Positions 17,297-25,883 of a stretch of DNA of 64,000 nt are shown here, one piece after another. The stretch's first letter is position 1. Every line of letters starts with the position of its first letter. The translations under genes and the position numbers were made by a program. Under the pieces are notes generated by a model that saw only the letters and a program-made list of their open reading frames with translations, searched no databases and had not been told where the DNA came from. The stretch covers positions 1-64,000 of the forward strand of contig JARUXA010000005.1 in NCBI GenBank assembly GCA_030433805.1. The letters run 5' to 3'. The DNA is from Sphingomonas sp. PsM26 (GTDB taxonomy: Bacteria > Pseudomonadota > Alphaproteobacteria > Sphingomonadales > Sphingomonadaceae).

Positions 17297-18076
17297 TCAT
17301 ACGCCCCAACCGGCCGCGATGATGGGTGCCGCGCCGCGGGACAGCAGGCCACCGATTGCCCCGGCCAGGACATCCCCCGAACCGCCGGTTGCGAGCCCGG
17401 TGCCGCCACCGCCATAATGCAGCACCGTTCCGTCGGGAGCCGCGACCACGGTATCGCTGCCTTTCAGAACCACGACAGCCCCGTATTGCGCGGCCACATC
17501 GCGCGCGACCTTGTCGGGAGACTGCGCGACCACGTCTTCCTCGAGACCCGTCAACATGGCCATTTCGCCGTGATGCGGCGTGAAGACCATTCGACCGTCG
17601 AACGCCGCCAGCGCTTCGCGCAGACCTCGTGCGGACCCTATGGCCAGCGCATCTACGACCAGCGTTACCTTGTCGCAGGGTTGTGTCAGGATCAGGCGCA
17701 AGAGCGCTTCGGCAGCGTCGGTGGATCCGATGCCGGGACCGACGACCAGCGTATCGCAACTGTTCAGCGACTTCTCGAGTAGAGGACCGGCGGCGTCGCC
17801 TATCTCTCCGTCGTTGTCCTGCGGCAGCGCGAGAACGCCGGCCTCCGGAACAAGCAGGCCGAGTCCGATCGCCGCAGATGCGATCGTCGCCATCTGGAGC
17901 TTGCCCGCACCAACGCGCAGCGCAGCCTCGCCAGTGAGACGAAGCGCGCCCGGAACCATCGCGGAGCCACCGATTGCCAGCACGCGTCCGCGGCTGTTCT
18001 TGGTCGTGCCGCTGCCGTGCACGGGGGGCGGGTTGGTCGCGATCCAGTTGCTGTCGAGCGGAATGGTATCGGTCAT
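17297..18076 (-). CDS. nnrD: ADP-dependent NAD(P)H-hydrate dehydratase, cut by in-frame TGA
   Basis: A 259-codon ORF with the ribokinase-like NAD(P)HX dehydratase fold that repairs hydrated NAD(P)H: RVLAIGGSAMVPGALRLTGEAAL, VVGPGIGSTDAAEALL, FTPHHGEMAML, and GGTGLATGGSGDVLAGAIGGLL with the catalytic aspartate. The ORF stops at TGA (17299-17297) after AAGWGV. Reading on in the same frame gives 33 further codons, LHGQSGRRVATTRGPIGFL ... LLPQ, ending at TGA 17197-17195. That is the C-terminus expected for the family. The TGA is therefore a nonsense change of a Trp or Tyr codon, a sequencing error, or a readthrough site. It overlaps the upstream phosphatase gene by ATGA. Confidence 0.85.
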   Translation of the reverse strand: MTDTIPLDSNWIATNPPPVHGSGTTKNSRGRVLAIGGSAMVPGALRLTGEAALRVGAGKLQMATIASAAIGLGLLVPEAGVLALPQDNDGEIGDAAGPLLEKSLNSCDTLVVGPGIGSTDAAEALLRLILTQPCDKVTLVVDALAIGSARGLREALAAFDGRMVFTPHHGEMAMLTGLEEDVVAQSPDKVARDVAAQYGAVVVLKGSDTVVAAPDGTVLHYGGGGTGLATGGSGDVLAGAIGGLLSRGAAPIIAAGWGV

Positions 18077-18837
18077 CCTCGTACTCCGGTGGTATGGTCC
18101 GGCTCGGTGGTGACCGGAGCAGACCCTTCCTGGTCGATGAGATCGTTGTAGCGAACGAGCTCGAGCGCTCCACCCTGGGGACCTTCGGGATCAAAGCGGT
18201 ATTCGGTGACCGAACAGTTCGCGACATCGCCCTCGCGGTCGATGGCAAGGATCTCGTCCTCGGTCAGGTTCTCGATGACATAGCGCAGACACAGTACGAC
18301 GACCTGATGCGCGACGATCATCATGCGACGTCCGGCATAGTGCAACGCGATGGTGTCCATCAGCGATCGCAGGCGGAAGATGACATCGCACCAGCTTTCC
18401 CCGCCAGGCGGGCGATGATAGAATTTGCCAAGGATACGCCGGAACTCAGCCTGGTCCGGGTATACCGACGCAACACCACTGGTCGTCAGGCCGTCGAGGA
18501 TGCCGAACTCCTTTTCGCGCAGACGTTCGTCGATACCGACCGGTTCATCGCCGGTTGCGCCCCCGTGCTCATAAAAAAGGCTCAGCGTCTGGCGCGCGCG
18601 GACATAGGGGGAGACCAGCAGAATGTCGGGGCGGTCGTCCGGGGCCGCGCTCGCGAACCACGCCCCAAGCGCGCGGGCTTGGTCCTCGCCGAGCGGGGAC
18701 AGCGGGATATCGACATCGCGACCCGATAGCTCAATCCGTTCGGCTCCAGTGGCATGGGCTGCGTCCCGCGCCACGTTTCCCGCACTCTCTCCGTGGCGGA
18801 CAATCCAGAGACGAGCCGGCCAACGTGCAAGGGTCAT
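18073..18837 (-). CDS. Histidine phosphatase (phosphoglycerate mutase-like)
   Basis: About 254 residues. The catalytic motif LWIVRHGESAGNVARD (His nucleophile in RHGE) comes at the N-terminus. Later landmarks are LVSPYVRARQTLSLF, DERLREKEFGILDGLT, PPGGESWCDVIFRLRSL, and MMIVAHQVVVLCLRYVI with the second histidine. Substrate unknown; related proteins act on phosphoesters or sugar phosphates. The ATG at 18837 is preferred to a TTG 15 bases upstream. It overlaps the NAD(P)H-hydrate dehydratase gene by four bases, so the two are an operon. Confidence 0.85.
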   Translation of the reverse strand: MTLARWPARLWIVRHGESAGNVARDAAHATGAERIELSGRDVDIPLSPLGEDQARALGAWFASAAPDDRPDILLVSPYVRARQTLSLFYEHGGATGDEPVGIDERLREKEFGILDGLTTSGVASVYPDQAEFRRILGKFYHRPPGGESWCDVIFRLRSLMDTIALHYAGRRMMIVAHQVVVLCLRYVIENLTEDEILAIDREGDVANCSVTEYRFDPEGPQGGALELVRYNDLIDQEGSAPVTTEPDHTTGVRG

Positions 18838-18925
18838 AAGGTACTGATCCAAAGTGGTGTTGTGTTGTAGCTAACGCTGTTCGGCCGAAATTGGCTGCAT
18901 GCTGCTGGGGTATTGCTGCCTAGAC

Positions 18926-19034
18926 GCGGGGGCTTGCACGCAATTTCCGGCATCACGATCAACATCGTTTAACTTGGGCCGATCGATACCGAAGCCAACC
19001 CCGAAGACGGTCCGATGAAAGATCTGACGCATGG
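18926..19034 (+). pseudogene. Fragment of a bdcA-like SDR gene
   Basis: About 105 bases match positions 49381-49497, inside the intact SDR gene of this window. Shared stretches include GGCATCACGATCAACATCGT and ACCCCGAAGACGGTCCGATG. The fragment carries an 8-base deletion and scattered changes, and one in-frame CAA has become TAA. No flanking parts of the gene remain. It is a relic of a second copy and marks the left side of the repeat-rich zone. Confidence 0.8.
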
Positions 19035-19174
19035 AGGCAATCTACAAAGGTCTCTCTCTCACCGCCGAGCGAAAGACGCAGCCGATTGGGTTTTGGTCCG
19101 CAGCGATTTGGAACCTTACTTGGGTCGGCCTTTGTCTATGGGGCGCTATTGGCTCTGCCATGCATCGCTGACGG

Positions 19175-19300
19175 CTGCTTCCCACCATCTATCGCCGTTC
19201 AAAGCCTTCGCGGGCGTCCAAGACGCCTAAAAGCTGACCGGCAGCTATCGGGTGGGAAAGCTGCCAGTCCGCTCACGCCCAATTGCAGACATTCGAAGAG
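19175..19300 (+). repeat. Interspersed repeat type C, copy 1
   Basis: Matches 22008-22180, for example in CGGCAGCTATCGGG followed by GGGAAAGCTGCCAGTCCGC, and in CCACCATCTATCGCCGTTCA. It contains the dyad GGCAGCT (19240-19246) with AGCTGCC (19259-19265). Confidence 0.75.
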
Positions 19301-19318
19301 CCTGCCACATCTACAGAG

Positions 19319-19573
19319 ATGTACCGGAAAGAAGCTGACCGACTGATCGTCAGAGACATTCAAGCGCGGTTGCCTGCGCTTCGGCAACAGCACGCTTGGA
19401 CAAGTTGGAGATTCGCGTTGATCGCCTCCTCTTCAGAGCACCCTGAATGGTATCGACATCACCAACCGTCGATCTACGAAAACGTCGAACCGCTTCTTCG
19501 GGCAGCGAACGTGGACATGTCGGAGCCACCCTTACCGGGCACATTCATCGGCAATTTGGCTGCCGAGGAATAA
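19319..19573 (+). CDS. Possible small hypothetical protein, 84 residues
   Basis: An ORF from ATG 19319 encodes MYRKEADRLIVRDIQARL ... PLPGTFIGNLAAEE, a composition that reads like protein rather than frame noise. The upstream ribosome-binding site is poor, and it lies between two repeats. It could be a remnant. No family recognised. Confidence 0.35.
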   Translation: MYRKEADRLIVRDIQARLPALRQQHAWTSWRFALIASSSEHPEWYRHHQPSIYENVEPLLRAANVDMSEPPLPGTFIGNLAAEE

Positions 19574-19580
19574 CACCGAA

Positions 19581-19705
19581 CGTCCGCTTTCCACCATTTT
19601 AGGTCGTACGAGCGGCTGACTCAGTCGCCGAGAACCTGCCGTTCAACGAGATGAACGAATGGCCGAAAACGGGAAGCGGCTAGGGGTGCTCGAATGTCCG
19701 GGCCT
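19581..19705 (+). repeat. Interspersed repeat type A, copy 1
   Basis: Shares with copies near 23806, 25286 and 34183 the blocks TTTAGGTCGTA, GATGAACGAA, and CTCGAATGTCCG (in this copy GTCCGGGCC). About 125 bases long. This copy lacks the long hairpin found in copies 2 and 3. Confidence 0.8.
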
Positions 19706-19740
19706 GGGTCCTTTCGGCCGTAAAGCTGCCGTTCCGCTTG

Positions 19741-19925
19741 CGCCCAAACCCGGACATTTGCGCTAGCGATCTGGGCTCCCGATAACGGCCATTCGTTAAG
19801 CGCGTTCTTTCCCGTTTCTCCGTCTCCGAGAGGCGATTTCGGAAAAGAGCGATCGGGAACAGATTTGGGAAAGCAGGTGCGCCAGACGGCTCTCGGCGCG
19901 ATTGTCCGGGTGACTGTCCCGCTAG
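19741..19925 (+). repeat. Interspersed repeat type B, copy 1
   Basis: Shares with copies at 24061 and 32862 the blocks GGCCATTCGTTAAGCGCG, TTCCCGTTTCTCCG and CGGGAACAGATTTTGGG. It follows type A copy 1 directly. The tail containing CCAGACGGCTCT is shared with the copy at 32862. Confidence 0.85.
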
Positions 19926-19959
19926 GGGGTCGATTGTAGGAACCGGAATCGGCTCAACG

Positions 19960-21216
19960 TCATTTCACCAACATAGGTTGCAGGAGCTTGGGAACGGCGC
20001 TGCCAGCGGGAGGATCGAGTACGAAGCGGGGATAGGAAAGGATCAGACCCGTGTTCGGAAGGGTGACGCTTCGCACGCCGCCTGATTGTTGGGTGCGTGC
20101 GGCGCCGCCGACCCCCGCTAGAACCCCGAAGCGGTAATCCCGCACCACGTTGGCAAAGAGCACAGCGGACGAATAGGTGAGCGGACCGATTTCCACCGTC
20201 ACCTTCCCCGCGAAGTGAAGCGGTTCGTCCGCCACTGGTTGGGTGACGCTTTCGATCAAGCCTGAGATCACCGCCTTGTTCCCCTCACGCTTCAGGTAGG
20301 TAGAACCCTGCTTGTAAGGTCGCGTCGCTACATACCGCAGTATGCCGTCCTTCCACATGTCGTCGTCCCCTCCGCCGTTGGCGCTGACGTCGATTACGAG
20401 ACGATCAACCGAGGCGGCCTTGATCCGGGCGAAGCAATCGTGAGTGAACTGGAAAAAGCGCGCCTTGTCCTCCCACACGAACGACGCGACCGTCAGGCGC
20501 GCCGATTTGTCCGTATCGATGCGACAGGCGAACAGCCGATCAAAGTTGGCATCCCGCTGGAGAATCGCTGGAAGCGTGTGTTCGGCCGGGACAGTCAGGC
20601 GCTTGCGGGAGCCGCTTAGGACCAGGTCGTAGTCGGCCGGTGTTCCGTAAAGCTTCGCATGGAACAGCCACCAGCGCTGTGCCAGCAGGGCTCTGCGGAA
20701 GGCGGACGTGTCTCCGTGCGTCCGCGCCAGCAGCGAACGGGCGACGTAGCGCGCATCATGCCCGCCGATCCGTAGGATGCGGCGACCTGCGAGCGGTGTC
20801 GATCCCCCCCCTAGCATCGAGACGATGACGGGATGGTCTCGGGCATCAATCGCCACCTCGAATGGGAAGAAGCCCGTACCCTGCCGAACCGCTTGCGCGC
20901 CTTGCCCCCGCCAGTCGGGTAGGCCGATGAACAGATGACCGTCAGCGAGGACGGGATTGAGTTGAGCCAGTTTCGCCCAAGCTTCCGCCTGATCCATCGG
21001 ATGATCGAGTTGCGCTCGCACCCTGTCGGCCCCTCTTTCGAGTGCCGCCTTCGTGACCGAGTGGGCAAGGTCGGGGTGCTGACGTTCGATCGTATCGAGT
21101 CCGAAGCGGAGGTCAGCCTGTAATGCCCCCGGCGCGATCGTCTGCGCAGGGGCGGTGCCCGACGAGGCAAGAGCGATCAACGCGGCCGAGAGGAGCGTTC
21201 CCATATGCGATGTCAC
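19960..21216 (-). CDS. S41-family peptidase-like exported protein
   Basis: A 418-residue protein with a signal peptide (hydrophobic run to TAPAQ). The C-terminal half resembles the S41 (C-terminal-processing-protease / tricorn-core) fold: VDRLVIDVSANGGGDDDMWKDGIL is the family strand-loop, and PLTYSSAVLFANVVRDYRFG carries the probable nucleophile serine. GVRSVTLPNTGLILSYPRF follows. Probably a periplasmic or outer-membrane-linked peptidase; substrate unknown. The GTG at 21216 has GGGA five bases upstream. It diverges from an ArsR-type regulator gene 71 bases away, which likely controls it. Confidence 0.8.
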   Translation of the reverse strand: MTSHMGTLLSAALIALASSGTAPAQTIAPGALQADLRFGLDTIERQHPDLAHSVTKAALERGADRVRAQLDHPMDQAEAWAKLAQLNPVLADGHLFIGLPDWRGQGAQAVRQGTGFFPFEVAIDARDHPVIVSMLGGGSTPLAGRRILRIGGHDARYVARSLLARTHGDTSAFRRALLAQRWWLFHAKLYGTPADYDLVLSGSRKRLTVPAEHTLPAILQRDANFDRLFACRIDTDKSARLTVASFVWEDKARFFQFTHDCFARIKAASVDRLVIDVSANGGGDDDMWKDGILRYVATRPYKQGSTYLKREGNKAVISGLIESVTQPVADEPLHFAGKVTVEIGPLTYSSAVLFANVVRDYRFGVLAGVGGAARTQQSGGVRSVTLPNTGLILSYPRFVLDPPAGSAVPKLLQPMLVK

Positions 21217-21269
21217 AGTCGTCCCAATTCAAAAAAAACCGCCGCCAGAGTCTCTTCCCCGGATTGGCA

Positions 21270-21298
21270 TGTTGAAATATATGGGCCATGTTTCAACA
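21270..21298. promoter_or_regulatory. Inverted repeat at the regulator start, probable operator
   Basis: TGTTGAAA (21270-21277) and TTTCAACA (21291-21298) are perfect inverted arms separated by 13 bases. They lie between the divergent peptidase and regulator genes and cover the regulator's own ATG (21288). This is a good candidate for autoregulation. Confidence 0.55.
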
Positions 21299-21908
21299 GG
21301 AGTCTAGGCTAGTGGATGAAGGTGATGACCTGCGGCTAATCCGCGATCCGGCGCAGGTGCGGCTTCTTAGTTCCGGGGTGCGACAGGAGATGGTTGATAC
21401 GCTTGCCGCGCTCGGTGGTGAGGCGGGCGTCGCGAGTTTGGCGGAACAGCTCGGGCGACCAGCCGACGGTCTCTATTACCATCTGCGCGCGCTCGTGGCG
21501 GGGGGGCTGGTCGAGGAACTGCCGAGCGAGGGCGGGGAGCGCCGCTTCCGCCTGGTAGGCGGCGGTGATGGCCCGCTACGCCTTTCCTATGACCTTGGCC
21601 CGAATGGCAATGCGGCAGAGCTGCGCGCTTTCATCCATGGATTGTTGCAGATTGCTGATCGGGACTTCCAAGCTGCGCTGGGGCTGAGTGACACGGTGGT
21701 TGCCGGTCCGGCACGGACGCTTTGGGCTTCCCGCAACAAGGGATGGCTCGCAGCGGCAGACGTTGCGGAGGTCAACGCCCTTCTCGCCCGCCTGGGTGAA
21801 CTGACCAGCCAACCGAAGGCTGATGGGCGTGAACAGTTGCTGAGTCTCGCTTTCGTACTTTCGCCGACCGAGGCGCGATCTAAGAGGCGGGCGCTGAGAA
21901 CGCCGTAG
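21288..21908 (+). CDS. ArsR-like winged-helix transcriptional regulator
   Basis: A 206-residue protein. Residues 20-80 form a winged-helix domain: AQVRLLSSGVRQEMVDTLAAL, then VASLAEQLGRPADGLYYHLRALVAGGLVEEL, then a wing with GGERRFRLVG. No metal-binding cysteine cluster is visible. The C-terminal half is helical. It diverges from the S41 peptidase gene. The start is ATG 21288, overlapping a palindrome. Confidence 0.82.
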   Translation: MFQQESRLVDEGDDLRLIRDPAQVRLLSSGVRQEMVDTLAALGGEAGVASLAEQLGRPADGLYYHLRALVAGGLVEELPSEGGERRFRLVGGGDGPLRLSYDLGPNGNAAELRAFIHGLLQIADRDFQAALGLSDTVVAGPARTLWASRNKGWLAAADVAEVNALLARLGELTSQPKADGREQLLSLAFVLSPTEARSKRRALRTP

Positions 21909-22007
21909 GATTGATCCGGGACTGGCTCATCCCTTCTTCAATCCGGTTCAATCACGGGATTGAGAAGGCGCACGCATTCCCATTTCCTAATCGTTTTTGA
22001 GAGAAAC

Positions 22008-22180
22008 GGCAGCTTGGCAATGTCGGCTATTGCCGCCTGCCTTCCCGAAAGCGGTCGGTCTGGAATCCACCACCTATTGCCGTTCAGACCCTTCGCGGAC
22101 GTCCATCGTGCCCGACAGCCGACCGGCAGCTATCGGGCGGGAAAGCTGCCAGTCCGCAAGCGCCCACTAGCGGACGTTCT
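22008..22180 (+). repeat. Interspersed repeat type C, copy 2
   Basis: Contains CGGCTATTGCCGCCTGCC, CTTCCCGAAAGCGGTC and the dyad GGCAGCT (22125-22131) / AGCTGCC (22144-22150). It lies between the regulator and the following small membrane protein. The related block GGCTATCGCCACCCGCC recurs at about 34150. Confidence 0.8.
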
Positions 22181-22205
22181 GTCTTTGAGGCATGCCGTTT
22201 CCGTC

Positions 22206-22589
22206 ATGTGGTCTAAGCCTCGCAGTGCTGTGTTGCTCACAGTGTTTGGCCTCACGCTCGCCGTCATCGCCATTAGCCATGAATTGACCGCGAGCCCGAA
22301 ACGGATTCGGGGCGCAGTAAGTGAGGGAGTGCCCGGCTTCCAGTGTTCGGAGTTGAGTGTCGAGGTGCCAGGTGGCTCTTGGAATCGCTACAGTCACGTG
22401 ATGCGGGCGGCTCTGCGCTTGCCACAGCGGTGCGTCACGGACCTTCGCAATCGTATTAAAAGTAATCCTTTATTCAAGGTCGAGCACTGCAACGTCGTAG
22501 AGCGGTGCTGGACCCGTCGCGGCAAACACAGCACGTACATCTTCACGTTCTACCCAAATTACGTCGGCTTCCGCGTTGAAGAACGATAG
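22206..22589 (+). CDS. Small membrane-anchored hypothetical protein, 127 residues
   Basis: The ATG at 22206 is followed by a hydrophobic segment (SAVLLTVFGLTLAVIAIS), then a 100-residue domain with three or four cysteines (GFQCSELSV, LPQRCVTDL, VEHCNVVERCW). The cysteines and export anchor suggest a periplasmic disulfide-bearing domain. Not a family I recognise. Longer in-frame translation upstream runs into repeat sequence and is unlikely. Confidence 0.5.
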   Translation: MWSKPRSAVLLTVFGLTLAVIAISHELTASPKRIRGAVSEGVPGFQCSELSVEVPGGSWNRYSHVMRAALRLPQRCVTDLRNRIKSNPLFKVEHCNVVERCWTRRGKHSTYIFTFYPNYVGFRVEER

Positions 22590-22755
22590 ACGTGTCGGAA
22601 TGTTAGCTTACCACCAAACCCGGATATTCCCGAAACACCATCGATTCCGAGAAATTCTGCGCCGTGCCATTTATCGCTGACAGGACCGTACCAATTAGCG
22701 CTGATATTTACAGCGTAGCGTTGTAGCCTGAGGAGCGAGGCAGCATAAGGCGGGG

Positions 22756-23700
22756 ATGACCATCCATCCTGATCGTCGCTCCGTTCTCGCGGGCCTTGCT
22801 GCGCTTGGACTTGCTGACGCACATTCAACACAGGCGTCGGCACGAGGCGGGCGCGCGCCGGGCATCGCGGTTACGATTGACGACTTTGATCTCTCGGACA
22901 CTGCTCTAATGAGTGGTCAGGAACGCGATGCGGCCATTCGCGCAGCATTAATGCGTCACCGGATCAAGGCGGGCGGCTTCGTCGCGGGAAAGTACGTTGA
23001 TAAGGTGCTCAGTCCACGCATTCTATCTGCTTGGTCAGATGGCGGCCATATCATCGGCAATCATAGTTTCTCCCATCAGTATTTCAGCGGCAAAAACCCC
23101 GAAGAGCTGATGTCTGATATTATGAAGTGCGAGCCGTTGCTGTCGGTCTATCCCGGTTTCAGAAAGCTCTTTCGTTTTCCATTTCTGGCCGAGGGAAAAA
23201 CGGCAGAAGGCCGGGACCAAATGCGTGCGCTCCTGAAAAAGCATGAGTATGCTAACGCCCATGTCACGATCGACACGTCAGATTGGTATATCGACAACCG
23301 GCTCAAAGCACGTCTCAAGGCTGACCCCAAGGCTCAGATCGGCCCATACCGACGCTTCTATCTGGACCACATTTGGGATCGAGCGACCTTCTATAACGGT
23401 CTGGCGCAGTCGCTTTTTGGACATTCGATCGATCACACGATCCTGCTTCACCATCGGCTAACCACCGGCCTGTTCCTGGATGATATGCTCTCGATGTTCC
23501 GTAAGCGAGGCTGGCGGCTCACCGACGCAAAGACGGCTTTTGCATCTCCAGTGCTCGCTATGGAACCTGACGTGCTGCCCGCTGGGCAAAGCCTAGTTTG
23601 GTCGCTGGCGAAGGCAGATGGCCGTTTCGAGAAGCTGTTACGCTATCCGGGTGAGGACGGTGACTACGAGATGCCAAAAATGGACGCTGTACGATTATAG
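22756..23700 (+). CDS. Polysaccharide deacetylase (CE4-type)
   Basis: A 314-residue protein with a twin-arginine-like signal (DRRSVLAGLAALGLADA). The NodB-type domain has motif 1 VTIDDFD with two metal-site aspartates, motif 2 IIGNHSFSHQYF with the H-x3-H ligands, and motif 3 FRKLFRFPFLAEG with the catalytic-loop arginine. A later segment, ILLHHRL, carries the histidine motif. It should remove N-acetyl or O-acetyl groups from a glycan in the periplasm; substrate unknown. It sits between repeats. Confidence 0.82.
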   Translation: MTIHPDRRSVLAGLAALGLADAHSTQASARGGRAPGIAVTIDDFDLSDTALMSGQERDAAIRAALMRHRIKAGGFVAGKYVDKVLSPRILSAWSDGGHIIGNHSFSHQYFSGKNPEELMSDIMKCEPLLSVYPGFRKLFRFPFLAEGKTAEGRDQMRALLKKHEYANAHVTIDTSDWYIDNRLKARLKADPKAQIGPYRRFYLDHIWDRATFYNGLAQSLFGHSIDHTILLHHRLTTGLFLDDMLSMFRKRGWRLTDAKTAFASPVLAMEPDVLPAGQSLVWSLAKADGRFEKLLRYPGEDGDYEMPKMDAVRL

Positions 23701-23805
23701 CAAGGCGCTGGCGCAATGAGCCCGCCGTTCTTAAAACTTGATCGTCTGTGGGAGAGCAGCTTGGCTTAGTGTCGGCTATGCAGGTCGGCGTTCCCGTAGG
23801 CGGAA

Positions 23806-24018
23806 CGTCCGCTTTCCACCAGTTTAGGTCGTACAGGCGGCTGATTTAGACGCCTAAAAACTGCCGTCCAACCGGACGAACGAATGTCCGAAAGTGGAAG
23901 GCGGGGAAGGGCACCTGAACGTCCACTCAGGGGTCAAAAGGATCCAAACTTGATGATCAAAATCTGAACCATCAATGGTTCAGATTTTGATCGGTAGCTA
24001 ACCGGCGGCAGCTCTCAC
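23806..24018 (+). repeat. Interspersed repeat type A, copy 2, with long hairpin
   Basis: About 210 bases nearly identical to 25286-25498. The end contains a perfect 18-pair inverted repeat (23955-23972 with 23975-23992, GATCAAAATCTGAACCAT, loop CA). The 3' flank TAACCGGCGGCAGCTCTC is also shared with the later copy. Confidence 0.85.
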
Positions 24019-24060
24019 GCAACTCAAGCCGTTCCGGCGAAGCGCCAGCAATGTTCGCTT

Positions 24061-24196
24061 TCGCCCAAACCCGGACCTTCAGGCTGGCGATCCGGGCGCC
24101 CAATAACGGCCATTCGTTAAGCGCGATCTTTCCCGTTTCTCCGTCTCCGATTGGCCATTTCGGGAGAGAGCAATCGGGAACAGATTTTGGGAAAGC
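24061..24196 (+). repeat. Interspersed repeat type B, copy 2
   Basis: Follows type A copy 2 as in copy 1. Shared blocks are GGCCATTCGTTAAGCGCG, TTTCCCGTTTCTCCGTCTCC and GGGAACAGATTTTGGG. Confidence 0.85.
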
Positions 24197-24614
24197 GAAA
24201 CCCGTAGGCGTTCGTCAGCGCGATCGAGGCGGGAGGTTCTCGCCCGACGTTCGGTTGCGGGAAAGGGTGGGGACGACAAAAAACGCCCAATATTGCCATT
24301 CCACCAGCGAACCGCGCCACCCGAAACCGGAAATTGCGTAACGACGGAATTCGGACGAACCTTGTACGTGACCGCATGACCGACTTGGTAGGCGTGTCGC
24401 TATGGCGGCCCCAGGGACGGGTGCAGGTTCGGTTCCCTGCCGTTGGCCACTTTTGCCAGACGGTGGCTGAAAGCTAACAGCTGTTCCCTAATAGAACATA
24501 ACGTTTACACTGCGCTCGGCGCTCGTTGATCGAAGCGCTCATAACCCACCATGGCCTCCGCGCAGTTCATGTGGATCAGCCGTTATCGCATGCGCAGGCC
24601 GTCATCTCGCGGAC

Positions 24615-25133
24615 TTATTGAATAACAATTTGACTAGCGTCGTGCACAAAAACGGTGTGTTGATAACGATTGAGGCTACGTGGGCGTCCCGCCAGCATGT
24701 TGGCTACTGGAAGAAGCTTAAGCTCACCTTTGACTGTGATGTTCTTTCCAATCAGCGCAGTTTCCGGTTTTGAACCTAAACGCTTTTCTAGCATCCTCGC
24801 TACAATTGGCGTGATGTTGAACGTGATGTCATTTGGCGAACGATAATCAGCATCAGAGTTTAAGTATAGAGCGTTTGGCCGTCTTTCAGCAGCAGCTACC
24901 TTCATCACGAAAACGCCCGTAGTTTCCCGGTTAGGGTGGGCTTCGGCCAACGCTATTGCTTGTGGTGGGGACATTGGGACGGTTGCGCTTGCCACTGTTG
25001 CGGTAGCTGAAACGAAGCTGAGAAGTGCGATCACTGTCGTCGCCTTTTTTGAACCAGACTTTGCTAAGTGATAACCGTCAGCACCGATCCTGGCTAATGA
25101 CAATTCATTCATGACATTAATATGCGCTGCCAT
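24615..25133 (-). CDS. Exported hypothetical protein, 172 residues
   Basis: The product has a signal-like hydrophobic stretch (TTVIALLSFVSATATVASA) after a long N-region. A compact domain follows with FVMKVAAAERRPNALYLNSDADYRSPNDITFNI and a strand-rich C-terminus (KNITVKGELKLLPVANML). It resembles small periplasmic OB-like or DUF domains but cannot be named. ATG 25133 is uncertain; ATG 25112 is an alternative. It is flanked on both sides by repeat A copies, so it may have come in with them. Confidence 0.6.
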   Translation of the reverse strand: MAAHINVMNELSLARIGADGYHLAKSGSKKATTVIALLSFVSATATVASATVPMSPPQAIALAEAHPNRETTGVFVMKVAAAERRPNALYLNSDADYRSPNDITFNITPIVARMLEKRLGSKPETALIGKNITVKGELKLLPVANMLAGRPRSLNRYQHTVFVHDASQIVIQ

Positions 25134-25883
25134 CGACGCTATGGCAGCTATCGCCCCCGCCTCCCCAAGAGCAGCCGAGCCAATTTCCTTTCCAACTCGG
25201 TCATTCCCAAAATTCGACCCCTTTTGGGAAAGGCCACAGTGTCAGCCGACGTCCGCTAACGCCATCTGCCTTCCCAATAGCAGCCCGTCCACTTTCTAAC
25301 CAGTTTAGGTCGTACAGGCGGCTGATTTAGGCGCCCAAAAACGGCTGTCCGACTAGATGAACGAATGTCCGAAAGTGGGAGGCGGTGAAGGGCGCCGGAA
25401 TGTCCACTTATGGGTCAAAAGGATCCAAATTTGATGGTCAAAATCTGAACCATCAACGGTTCAGATTTTGATCGGTCGCTAACCGGCCGCAGCTCTCGAC
25501 CAAAGGCGGTTACTAAAACCTTGCCGATGAATGACTGGGTCCGCTGGAAGCAGACGTTTGCGTTGGTCGCTGCGAATGATCGGCAAGGCGTCAACCGCCA
25601 CCGCAGCTGGCGAGCGGTGCATATCCGCGCTGACCTGCAAGCCGTCGCCATCAAGGACGGTGATCGTTGTTTCATACGCCGTTTGACAAGCCTCCAGGTT
25701 GTTCGAGGAAGCTGATATGTCGTCAACGCAGAACCTGACGGAGCGGGGCAGGGGGGTGATCGCGAACGAACATGGCTCCCGCTTTCCCCACCAGCCATTT
25801 TGTGGCCCCAAATGGTGTGGAAATTGATTCGTCATGGCCGGCATCGCATAATTCGATAATCGCTGCCGCCTCCGGAAAGAAAC
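25134..25883. other. Repeat-containing gap with a doubtful ORF
   Basis: Holds repeat A copy 3. The minus-strand ORF 25479-25835 could encode about 118 residues, but it has no family and a noisy composition. No promoter was identified for the DUF885 gene that follows. Confidence 0.4.
25286..25498 (+). repeat. Interspersed repeat type A, copy 3, with long hairpin
   Basis: Nearly identical over about 210 bases to copy 2. Its inverted repeat (25436-25451 with 25458-25473) has one G-T wobble pair. Confidence 0.85.

Larger units (their letters stand above)
23701..24614. other. Repeat-filled gap of about 900 bases
   Basis: This gap holds repeat A copy 2 and repeat B copy 2 (listed separately). About 350 bases from 24250 to 24600 contain no recognised gene. 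Confidence 0.5.

Noticed and set aside
18837-18852. TTG start of the histidine phosphatase
   Set aside because: No ribosome-binding site precedes it. The ATG at 18837 gives a normal start.
25479-25835. Minus-strand ORF of about 118 codons
   Set aside because: No family, no ribosome-binding site, and its end lies in repeat A. Not called as a gene.
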